64,000 nucleotides of DNA from Magnetospirillum fulvum MGU-K5 (GTDB taxonomy: Bacteria > Pseudomonadota > Alphaproteobacteria > Rhodospirillales > Magnetospirillaceae). The stretch spans positions 78,435-142,434 of the forward strand of contig NZ_AQPH01000001.1 in the NCBI RefSeq assembly GCF_000442515.1. The letters run 5' to 3'. The notes under the pieces are model-generated. The model saw nothing but the letters and a program-made list of their open reading frames with translations. It ran no database searches and was not told the origin of the DNA. The position numbers were made by a program, and so were the translations under genes. Numbering within the stretch: the stretch's first letter is position 1; each line of letters starts with the position of its first letter. Of this stretch, positions 57,184 to 64,000 are shown piece by piece.

Positions 57184-59328
57184 ATGATGCGCCAATTTGA
57201 GTTGGTGGAGCGCGTCAAATCCTACGATCCCAGTGCGGACGAGGACGCGATCAACCGCGCCTACGTCTATGCGATGAAGATGCACGGATCGCAATTGCGG
57301 GCTTCGGGCGATCCCTATTTTTCGCATCCGATCGAGGTCGCGGGCATCCTGACCCGGTATCGGCTCGATTGCGCCTCGATCATCACCGCGTTGCTGCACG
57401 ACACGATCGAGGATACCCCCGCCACTCAGGAGGAAATCGAGCGGCTGTTCGGGCGCGAGATCGCCCGTCTGGTCGACGGCGTTACCAAACTTAACCGGAT
57501 CGAGTTGCAGTCCGACCGCGCCAAGCAGGCGGAAAACCTGCGCAAGCTGGTCCTGGCGTTGAGCGAGGATATCCGCGTTCTGCTGGTCAAGCTGGCTGAC
57601 CGCATGCACAACATGCGGACCCTGCATTACATCAAAAATCCAGACAAGCGCCGCCGCATCGCGCTGGAAACCATGGAGATTTATGCCCCGCTTGCCGAAC
57701 GCATCGGGATGCAGGAAATCAAAATGGAACTGGAGGATCTGGCCTTCACCGAACTGCACCCCGACGCGCGCGGATCGATCGTTGCCCGGCTGGGCTTCCT
57801 GCGCGAACAGGGTGGCGATCTGATCGGGCGGATTCTCGAGGAATTGCGCAAGATCCTGGACGAGGCCGGGATCACCGCGACCGTATCGGGGCGGGAAAAG
57901 ACTCCGTTCTCAATCTGGCAGAAGATGCAACGCAAGAACGTTGGATTTGAACAATTATCCGACATCATGGCGTTTCGCGTCGCGGTCGATGGGGTCGAGG
58001 ATTGTTACCGGGCGCTGGGGGTGATCCACTCGCATTACCCGATGGTGCCGAACCGCTTCAAAGACTACATCTCGGTGCCCAAGCCCAACGGATACCGATC
58101 GCTGCACACCGGGGTGTTCGGGCCGGAGCGGCAGCGGATCGAGGTTCAGATCCGCACCTCGGAGATGCACGAAGTCGCCGAATTGGGGGTCGCGGCGCAT
58201 TGGAAGTACAAGCGCGGCGGCGCCAAGCTGACCGACGGTCGCCAATATCGCTGGCTGCGCGAGTTGCTCGACATTCTGGAGCATGCCTCGAACCCCGAGG
58301 AATTCCTGGAACACACCAAGCTTGAGATGTTCCAGGATCAGGTGTTCTGTTTCACGCCCAAGGGCGACCTGATCGCCTTGCCGAGCGGGGCTTGTCCGGT
58401 CGATTTCGCCTATGCGGTTCACTCGCAGATTGGCGACACCTGCGTCGGATCGAAGGTCAATGGCCGCATCATGCCGCTGCGGACGCAGTTGCAGAATGGC
58501 GATCAGGTCGACATCATCACCTCGAAGGCGCAGACCCCCAATCCGACCTGGGAACGCTTTGTCGTCACCGGCAAGGCTCGCGCCCGTATCCGCCGCTTCA
58601 TCCGTACCCAGCAGCGGACCCAATATACCGAGTTGGGGCGCGGCATGCTGGTCCGTGCCTTCCGCCAGGAAGGCTACGATTACACCGACAAGGCGCTCGA
58701 CGGCGTTCTGAAGATCTACAAATCTCCTGCGATCGAGGATTTGGTCGCGCTGGTCGGCGAAGGGGTGATCTCGGCCCGTGACGTGCTGTCTTCGGTCTAT
58801 CCCGAACTGAAGAACCGGACCCAACATACCGACAATGTCGTTACCCTGAAGGCCCGTCCGCCCGAGCGCAAGGAAAAGCCCGGGGCGATGCCGATCAAGG
58901 GGCTGATCCCTGGTATGGCGATGCATTTCGCCGGGTGCTGCCATCCTTTGCCGGGTGACCGTATCGTCGGTATCGTCGCGACCGGGCGGGGGGTCACCAT
59001 CCACACGATCGATTGCGAGAATCTTGAGCAATTCGCCGACCAGCCCGAACGCTGGCTTGACGTTTCGTGGGACGAATCCGAGGTCAAACCCCATATCGGG
59101 CGCATCGATCTGATCGTCACCAACGAACCCACCACCCTGGGGTCGGTTTCGACGGTGATTGCCAAGAACATGGGGAACATCACCAATTTGAAGATCACCA
59201 ACCGGACCACGGACTTCTTTGAGATGATCGTCGATATCGAAGTGCGCGACGTGAAGCATCTGACCAACGTCATCGCCGCCCTGCGCGCGACCCCAGCGAT
59301 CAGCTCGGTCGATCGCGCCCGCAACTAA
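57184..59328 (+). CDS. Bifunctional (p)ppGpp synthetase/hydrolase
   Basis: A 714-residue long RSH protein. The N-terminal HD hydrolase domain has [20 protein letters not shown] and [20 protein letters not shown] (HD motif intact). The synthetase domain has [35 protein letters not shown] and [23 protein letters not shown] ([20 protein letters not shown]) and ACT ([20 protein letters not shown]) domains follow. The start is taken at 57184 (ATGATG, GGAGG 13 bases upstream). It is the housekeeping alarmone enzyme, in contrast to the orphan synthetase at 34691. Confidence 0.95.
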   Translation: MMRQFELVERVKSYDPSADEDAINRAYVYAMKMHGSQLRASGDPYFSHPIEVAGILTRYRLDCASIITALLHDTIEDTPATQEEIERLFGREIARLVDGVTKLNRIELQSDRAKQAENLRKLVLALSEDIRVLLVKLADRMHNMRTLHYIKNPDKRRRIALETMEIYAPLAERIGMQEIKMELEDLAFTELHPDARGSIVARLGFLREQGGDLIGRILEELRKILDEAGITATVSGREKTPFSIWQKMQRKNVGFEQLSDIMAFRVAVDGVEDCYRALGVIHSHYPMVPNRFKDYISVPKPNGYRSLHTGVFGPERQRIEVQIRTSEMHEVAELGVAAHWKYKRGGAKLTDGRQYRWLRELLDILEHASNPEEFLEHTKLEMFQDQVFCFTPKGDLIALPSGACPVDFAYAVHSQIGDTCVGSKVNGRIMPLRTQLQNGDQVDIITSKAQTPNPTWERFVVTGKARARIRRFIRTQQRTQYTELGRGMLVRAFRQEGYDYTDKALDGVLKIYKSPAIEDLVALVGEGVISARDVLSSVYPELKNRTQHTDNVVTLKARPPERKEKPGAMPIKGLIPGMAMHFAGCCHPLPGDRIVGIVATGRGVTIHTIDCENLEQFADQPERWLDVSWDESEVKPHIGRIDLIVTNEPTTLGSVSTVIAKNMGNITNLKITNRTTDFFEMIVDIEVRDVKHLTNVIAALRATPAISSVDRARN

Positions 59329-59372
59329 GGTCGAGCCCTGTTTTCCTCCCCCCACTGGAGCATTCGTCCGAT

Positions 59373-60125
59373 ATGACCCCCCGGCGTCTTCGCCTTGGCG
59401 TGAACATCGATCACGTCGCTACTCTTCGGAATGCCCGCGGCACTGCCCATCCCGATCCGGTTCAAGCCGCCGCCCTGGCCGCCGCGGCCGGAGCCGATGG
59501 CATCACCGCCCATCTACGGGAAGACCGCCGCCATATCCGTGATCGCGATATCGAGCGGCTGCGAGCCGAAATCGCCCTGCCGCTGAACATGGAGATGGCC
59601 GCGACGGCGGAAATGGTCGCGATTGCTCTGCGGCTGCGGCCGCACGCGGTCTGCGTCGTGCCGGAAAAGCGCGAGGAACGCACCACCGAGGGTGGATTGG
59701 ACGTTGCCGGTCACCGCGAGGCGCTGCGGCCGCTGCTGACCCCGCTGATCGAAGCCGGGATTCGGGTGTCGCTGTTCGTCGAGCCCGATCCGCGCCAGCT
59801 TGACGCGGCCCGCGCTCTGGGAGCTCCGGTGGTCGAGTTGCATACCGGCGCCTATTGCGAGGTTGAGGGCGATGCCCGTGCCGCCGAACTGGCCCGGATC
59901 GTTGCCGCCGCCGCTCATGCCGAGGCGGTTGGCTTGGAATGCCATGCCGGCCACGGCCTGACCTTCGATAGCGTTGCGCCGGTGGCGGCGATCCCGGCTA
60001 TCGTCGAGCTGAATATCGGTCATTTCCTGATCGGCGAGGCGATCTTTACCGGACTGGAGGCTGCGATCCGGCACATGCGGGCGCGGATGGATGCCGCCCG
60101 GACCACCATCGGGGTATCGTCATGA
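59373..60125 (+). CDS. pdxJ: Pyridoxine 5'-phosphate synthase
   Basis: A 250-residue TIM-barrel enzyme: [60 protein letters not shown] (catalytic Glu) and [20 protein letters not shown] (catalytic His), then [19 protein letters not shown]. It makes vitamin B6 phosphate. It overlaps the next gene by ATGA (60122-60125) and begins the conserved pdxJ-acpS-lepB-rnc-era-recO cluster. Confidence 0.96.
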   Translation: MTPRRLRLGVNIDHVATLRNARGTAHPDPVQAAALAAAAGADGITAHLREDRRHIRDRDIERLRAEIALPLNMEMAATAEMVAIALRLRPHAVCVVPEKREERTTEGGLDVAGHREALRPLLTPLIEAGIRVSLFVEPDPRQLDAARALGAPVVELHTGAYCEVEGDARAAELARIVAAAAHAEAVGLECHAGHGLTFDSVAPVAAIPAIVELNIGHFLIGEAIFTGLEAAIRHMRARMDAARTTIGVSS

Positions 60126-60526
60126 TCCTGGGGTTGGGGAACGACCTCGTCGATATCCGCCGCATCGAGCGGACGCTGGAGAAGTTCGGCAACCGATTCC
60201 TTGAGCGCGTTTTCACGCCAATCGAGCGGGAACGTGCGGCGCGGGGACGGCCGGGCACGCAGGCCGCCACCCTTGCCAAGCGCTTTGCCGCCAAGGAAGC
60301 CACCGCGAAGGCGTTGGGGACCGGCTTTGCCAACGGAGTGTTCCTCCATGATATCGGCGTCGTCGATCTCGGCGGCGGGCGTCCCGGACTGGCGCTGACC
60401 GGCGGCGCTGCGGCACTGCTGGCCGGGCTGGTTCCGCCGGGTTTTACCGCCCGGCTGGACCTGTCGATGACCGACGAATATCCCCTGGCCGAGGCCGTGG
60501 TGGCGATCTCGGCCGTCCCGGCTTGA
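60122..60526 (+). CDS. acpS: Holo-[acyl-carrier-protein] synthase
   Basis: A 134-residue enzyme with the AcpS signature [20 protein letters not shown] (metal-binding Asp) and [20 protein letters not shown] (catalytic Glu, KxxA). It transfers the phosphopantetheine arm to acyl carrier protein. The start overlaps the pdxJ stop. The C-terminus ([20 protein letters not shown]) matches the family. Confidence 0.95.
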   Translation: MILGLGNDLVDIRRIERTLEKFGNRFLERVFTPIERERAARGRPGTQAATLAKRFAAKEATAKALGTGFANGVFLHDIGVVDLGGGRPGLALTGGAAALLAGLVPPGFTARLDLSMTDEYPLAEAVVAISAVPA

Positions 60527-60621
60527 CTTGAGCGCGCGGGGCTGGCTTGATCGGCGCAGGTCACGCCGTCCGTCATTGGGCGGCATTTATTTTAAATTCA
60601 AAGCTTTAGGCGGCACCTTTC

Positions 60622-61365
60622 ATGTCTAGAGGCAAATCCAGCGGGATGGGCGAGACGATCCGCACGATCATCTATGCGATGCTGATCGCGGGCGCGGTGC
60701 GCACCCTGGCCTTCGAGCCCTTCAATATTCCGTCGGGATCAATGATTCCGTCGCTGCTGATCGGCGACTATCTGTTCGTTTCGAAATATGCGTATGGCTA
60801 CTCGCGCTATTCGATGCCGTTCGGGATCGGTCCCAGCGGCGGCCGCATCCTGGGCAGCGGCCCCGAGGTCGGCGATATCGCGGTGTTCAAGAAGCCGACC
60901 GAAAACAAAATCGATTATATCAAGCGGGTGGTCGGCCTGCCCGGCGACCATATCCAGGTGATCGGCGGCATTCTCCATATCAACGGCACCCCGGTCGAGC
61001 GCAAACGGATTGAGGATTTCATTGACCGCGACCGCGACGGCAACATCATCCGCGCGCCCCAATATATCGAGACGCTGCCCAACGGCCGCAGTCACCGGAT
61101 CATCGAGTTCCTGGGCGATAACGGCCCGGCCGACAACACCCGCGAATATGTGGTTCCGCCCGGCCATTATTTCATGATGGGCGACAACCGCGACAATTCG
61201 GCGGATTCGCGCTATCTGACCGAGGTCGGCTATGTTCCCGCCGAAAATCTGGTCGGCCGGGCCGAAATCCTGTTCTTCTCGGGTGACGGCAGCGCCGCGT
61301 TGTGGGAAGTGTGGCGTTGGCCCTGGGCAATCCGCTATTCTCGCCTGTTCCAGCGGATCGAATAG
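60622..61365 (+). CDS. lepB: Signal peptidase I
   Basis: A 247-residue inner-membrane peptidase. One N-terminal span (TIIYAMLIAGAVRTLAFEPF) precedes the catalytic Ser in IPSGSMIPSLLIGDYLFVSK. The catalytic Lys is in IDYIKRVVGLPGDHIQVIGG, and YFMMGDNRDNSADSRYLTEV is the C-terminal signature. It removes signal peptides of secreted proteins. It lies 95 bases after acpS and four bases before rnc. Confidence 0.96.
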   Translation: MSRGKSSGMGETIRTIIYAMLIAGAVRTLAFEPFNIPSGSMIPSLLIGDYLFVSKYAYGYSRYSMPFGIGPSGGRILGSGPEVGDIAVFKKPTENKIDYIKRVVGLPGDHIQVIGGILHINGTPVERKRIEDFIDRDRDGNIIRAPQYIETLPNGRSHRIIEFLGDNGPADNTREYVVPPGHYFMMGDNRDNSADSRYLTEVGYVPAENLVGRAEILFFSGDGSAALWEVWRWPWAIRYSRLFQRIE

Positions 61366-61368
61366 ACG

Positions 61369-62055
61369 ATGAGTGTCGACCATGATCTTTACGCCGTGCT
61401 GGGGCATCGGTTTTCCCAGCCCGGCTTGCTGACCCAGGCGCTGACCCATCCCAGCATCGACCAGGGGCGGCGCAATCGGCGGCGCTCGGCTGATTACGAG
61501 CGGCTGGAATTCCTGGGCGACCGGGTGTTGGGGCTGGTGGTCGCGGATATGCTGTATCACCGCTATCCCAACGAGCCGGAAGGCGCGCTGGCACGGCGCT
61601 TTACCGCCCTGGTGCGGGGCGAGACGGTGGCCAAGGTCGCCGAATCGATCGGCCTGGGGGCGCATCTGGCGATGGCACGGGGTGATGAAGAGGCCGGTGG
61701 CCGTGCCAATCCCGGCATCCTCGCCGATGCCTGCGAAGCGGTGATCGGCGCGATGTTCGCCGATGCCGGATTCGAGGTGGCCGCCGCTTTCGTGCGCGGC
61801 CGCTGGCAAGGGTTGATGGAAGAGACGATGGCTCCGCCCAAGGACGCCAAGACGGCGTTGCAGGAATGGGCACAGGGACGGGGCAAGGCTTTGCCGGCCT
61901 ATCGCGTCGAAGGCGCGGAAGGGCCGCCGCACGAGCCGATTTTTCTGGTTTCAGTCTCGGTCGAGGGACTGGCGGCGGCTTCCGGTCGCGGGCCGTCAAA
62001 ACGGGTGGCCGAACAGGCCGCCGCCGCCGCTTTGTTGGAAAAGGTGAAGGAATGA
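61369..62055 (+). CDS. rnc: Ribonuclease III
   Basis: A 228-residue double-strand RNase. The catalytic region has YERLEFLGDRVLGLVVADML (residues about 42-61, with the metal-binding Glu and Asp) and LADACEAVIGAMFADAGFEV. The C-terminal dsRNA-binding domain has KTALQEWAQGRGKALPAYRV and GRGPSKRVAEQAAAAALLEK. It matures rRNA and cleaves structured RNAs. The stop overlaps the era start by ATGA (62052-62055). Confidence 0.96.
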   Translation: MSVDHDLYAVLGHRFSQPGLLTQALTHPSIDQGRRNRRRSADYERLEFLGDRVLGLVVADMLYHRYPNEPEGALARRFTALVRGETVAKVAESIGLGAHLAMARGDEEAGGRANPGILADACEAVIGAMFADAGFEVAAAFVRGRWQGLMEETMAPPKDAKTALQEWAQGRGKALPAYRVEGAEGPPHEPIFLVSVSVEGLAAASGRGPSKRVAEQAAAAALLEKVKE

Positions 62056-62957
62056 GTGAGAACGACGGGCAGCGCTGCGGTTTCGTCGCGGTGGTGGGAG
62101 CCCCCAACGCCGGGAAGTCGACCCTGGTCAACGCCCTGGTCGGGACCAAGGTCTCGATCGTGTCCCCCAAGGTTCAGACCACCCGCTTTCGCGTGCTGGG
62201 AATCTGCATGACTGGCGACGCCCAGGTGATTCTGGTCGATACCCCCGGCATCTTTCAGCCGCGCAAGCGGCTGGAGCGGGCGATGGTCGCCGCCGCCTGG
62301 AACGGTGCCGCCGATGCCGAGCATGTCTGTCTCGTCGTCGATGCCCAACGCGGCTATGACGACGACACCCGCGCCATTGTCGAAAAGCTGAAGGAAGCCG
62401 GGCGTCAGGTGGTGCTGGTCCTCAACAAGATCGACCTGATCCGTCGCGATTCCCTGTTGGAACTGACGGCGCGGCTGCATGCCGAAGGGCTGTTCTCCGA
62501 CGTGTTCATGCTGAGTGCGCTGAAGGGCGACGGCATCGACGATCTGATGGCTCATCTCGGTCGAGCGATGGTGCCGGGGCCGTGGATGTTCCCCGAGGAT
62601 CAGGTGTCCGATCTGCCGCAACGCCTGCTGGCCGCCGAGATCACCCGGGAAAAGGCGTTCCTGACCCTCTATCAGGAATTGCCCTATTCGCTGCATGTCG
62701 AAAGCGAAAGCTGGCAGGAACGGGACGACGGCTCGGCCCGGATCGATCAGGTGATCTATGTCGAGCGCGACAGCCAGAAGGCGATCGTACTGGGCAAGGG
62801 CGGCCGTCAGATCAAGGCGATCGGCGAGGCGGCCCGGACCGAACTCGAAGCTCTGCTGGAACGGCGCGTCCATCTGTTCATTCACGTCAAGGTCCGCGAG
62901 GATTGGAGCGAGAAGCGCGACGCCTATTCCGACATCGGCCTCGATTACGACGCATAG
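62052..62957 (+). CDS. era: GTPase Era
   Basis: A 301-residue ribosome-assembly GTPase. G1 is AVVGAPNAGKSTLVNALVGT, G3 is ILVDTPGIFQPRKRL, and G4 is VLVLNKIDLIRR. The C-terminal KH domain has YVERDSQKAIVLGKGGRQIK (GxxG loop) for 16S rRNA 3'-end binding. The start is the ATG overlapping the rnc stop. The extra upstream open frame belongs to rnc in another frame. Confidence 0.96.
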   Translation: MSENDGQRCGFVAVVGAPNAGKSTLVNALVGTKVSIVSPKVQTTRFRVLGICMTGDAQVILVDTPGIFQPRKRLERAMVAAAWNGAADAEHVCLVVDAQRGYDDDTRAIVEKLKEAGRQVVLVLNKIDLIRRDSLLELTARLHAEGLFSDVFMLSALKGDGIDDLMAHLGRAMVPGPWMFPEDQVSDLPQRLLAAEITREKAFLTLYQELPYSLHVESESWQERDDGSARIDQVIYVERDSQKAIVLGKGGRQIKAIGEAARTELEALLERRVHLFIHVKVREDWSEKRDAYSDIGLDYDA

Positions 62958-63013
62958 CGGCAAGACGCGGCCGAATCCGCGGCCGGGTTTCGAGAAAGAG
63001 CGGCACGGACGCG

Positions 63014-63712
63014 ATGGAGTGGGAGGACGAGGCCCTGGTGCTGTCGGTCCGCCGCCACGGCGAACATGGCGGCATCGTCGGGCTGTTGACCCTGACCCAT
63101 GGCCGTCATGCCGGTCTATTGCACGGTGCCGCTTCGAAAGCCAATCGCGGTATCGTTCTGCCGGGAAACCGGGTGCGGGCGTGGTGGCGGGGACGGTTGG
63201 CCGAACAATTGGGCGCGCTGCGTCTCGAATTGCTGAAGGCCCATGCCGGCGACGCCTTGGGCGATCCGGGGCGGCTGGCGGCATTGGGATCGGCTTGCGC
63301 CCTGGCCGAGTGCAGTCTGCCCGAGCGTCAGGCCCATCCAGGGGCCTATGCCGCCTTGTCGGCGCTGCTGACCGCTCTGCCCGCCGAATCCTGGCCCAGC
63401 GTCTATGTTCATTTCGAACTGGCGCTGCTGCGCGATATCGGCTTCGGTCTCGATCTGTCGGCCTGTGCCGCCACCGGAACGACCGAGGATCTGGTCTATG
63501 TCAGTCCCCGTACGGGCCGGGCGGTGTCGCGAGAGGCCGGGGAGCAATGGAAGGACCGGCTGCTGGTCCTGCCGCGCTTTCTGACTGGCGGCGGCGAGGG
63601 CAACCAGGACGAAATCCGCGCCGGTCTCGATCTGGCCGGGTTCTTTCTTGGCCGTCATCTTGGCACGTTGCCGCCCGCCCGTTCGCGTCTGGTTGACCGT
63701 TTCCGCGTCTGA
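63014..63712 (+). CDS. recO: DNA repair protein RecO
   Basis: A 232-residue protein. The N-terminal OB-fold region reads MEWEDEALVLSVRRHGEHGG and LLHGAASKANRGIVLPGNRV, and the helical rest contains VYVHFELALLRDIGFGLDLS, CAATGTTEDLVYVSPRTGRA, with part of the RecO cysteine site (only one Cys is seen). RecO loads RecA with RecR on single-strand gaps. ATG at 63014 follows a 56-base gap after era. Confidence 0.92.
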   Translation: MEWEDEALVLSVRRHGEHGGIVGLLTLTHGRHAGLLHGAASKANRGIVLPGNRVRAWWRGRLAEQLGALRLELLKAHAGDALGDPGRLAALGSACALAECSLPERQAHPGAYAALSALLTALPAESWPSVYVHFELALLRDIGFGLDLSACAATGTTEDLVYVSPRTGRAVSREAGEQWKDRLLVLPRFLTGGGEGNQDEIRAGLDLAGFFLGRHLGTLPPARSRLVDRFRV

Positions 63713-63774
63713 GCTACATTTCCAAAGGACCCGGCGAAGCCTGACTTTGCCGTGAAGAGTCGAGGATTCCCCCC

Positions 63775-64000
63775 ATGAGTAAGACCGCCGCCGCCAATGG
63801 CGACATCCGCGTGACGCCGCTGGCCGATGCCCTGGGCGAACGCTATCTCGCTTATGCGATGTCGACGATCGTGTCGCGTTCGCTGCCCGACGTCCGTGAC
63901 GGCCTAAAGCCGGTGCATCGCCGTCTGTTGTTCGCGATGCGGCAATTGAAGCTCGATCCCGATGGCGGCTTCAAGAAATGCGCCCGCGTCGTCGGCGACG
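63775..64000 (+). CDS. parC: DNA topoisomerase IV subunit A, cut by the window edge
   Basis: The first 75 codons of Par[21 protein letters not shown], then [20 protein letters not shown] and [20 protein letters not shown] (the start of the winged-helix/tower region that holds the catalytic Tyr further on). It decatenates daughter chromosomes with ParE. The catalytic Tyr and the rest lie beyond the window. GyrA is the close alternative, but the short N-terminal extension and the position after recO favour ParC. Confidence 0.9.
   Translation, partial: MSKTAAANGDIRVTPLADALGERYLAYAMSTIVSRSLPDVRDGLKPVHRRLLFAMRQLKLDPDGGFKKCARVVGD

Noticed and set aside
1..64000. CRISPR array
   Set aside because: No regularly spaced repeats of 20-40 bases; the only exact longer repeats are the two 25-base copies at 46062 and 46155.
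1..64000. Insertion sequence or transposase
   Set aside because: No transposase-like protein among the open frames and no terminal inverted repeats around a gene.

Overview
The window looks like the chromosome of a GC-rich, motile alphaproteobacterium, most likely of the order Rhodospirillales. This is an inference from protein flavour, heavy use of GTG starts, and the housekeeping order pdxJ-acpS-lepB-rnc-era-recO-parC at the right end. Host genes include fumarate reductase FrdABCD, a PPK1/PPX polyphosphate pair, MotAB, an MCP, a cyclic beta-glucan-type synthase and a tripartite RND efflux operon.

Layout. (1) 1-12,620 is one end of an integrated prophage or prophage-like element. It ends with an excisionase-like gene and a tyrosine integrase pointing at the 3' end of a tRNA-Ser(GCT) gene (12,623-12,712, minus strand). 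From 5,419 rightward runs a tightly coupled chain of small early-phage genes around a YqaJ-type exonuclease. From 5,261 leftward run membrane, lipoprotein and cargo genes. Between the two arms sit three near-identical palindromic operators. Further left are a divergent LysR/GNAT pair, an exported PLD-type nuclease and a gene that runs off the window. No capsid, tail or terminase gene is visible and the left boundary is not in the window.

(2) 12,713-13,540 is mostly unassigned. (3) 13,541-30,321 holds two unknown genes, an MCP, frdABCD, xseA, a GntR/SLC13 transporter pair, acylphosphatase, a Tat-exported GH1 glycosidase, a polyprenyl diphosphate synthase, a TrmN-like methyltransferase, dapA, smpB, a beta-carbonic anhydrase and sixA. 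(4) 30,409-34,495 is ppk1-ppx-yaiI. In this sequence ppk1 carries a one-base frameshift. (5) 34,571-35,950 is an AT-rich island with one orphan RelA/SpoT synthetase-domain gene preceded by nested inverted repeats. It is the best candidate here for an under-described stress or defence system. The housekeeping bifunctional Rel/SpoT gene lies 21 kb away.

(6) 36,018-44,655 holds small membrane and AhpD-like proteins, an orphan branched-chain-amino-acid-type binding protein, tex, a GH17-GT2 glucan synthase, a PilZ protein and an alpha/beta hydrolase. (7) 44,742-53,743 is a four-gene RND efflux operon. (8) 53,695-59,328 holds bpt, an RDD protein, motB (frameshifted at a six-base C run), motA and rel/spoT. 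(9) 59,373-64,000 is the pdxJ...parC cluster; parC is cut by the window edge.

Two independent single-base frameshifts in conserved genes (ppk1, motB) could be assembly errors or real mutations. The motB site also fits a -1 slippery heptamer.
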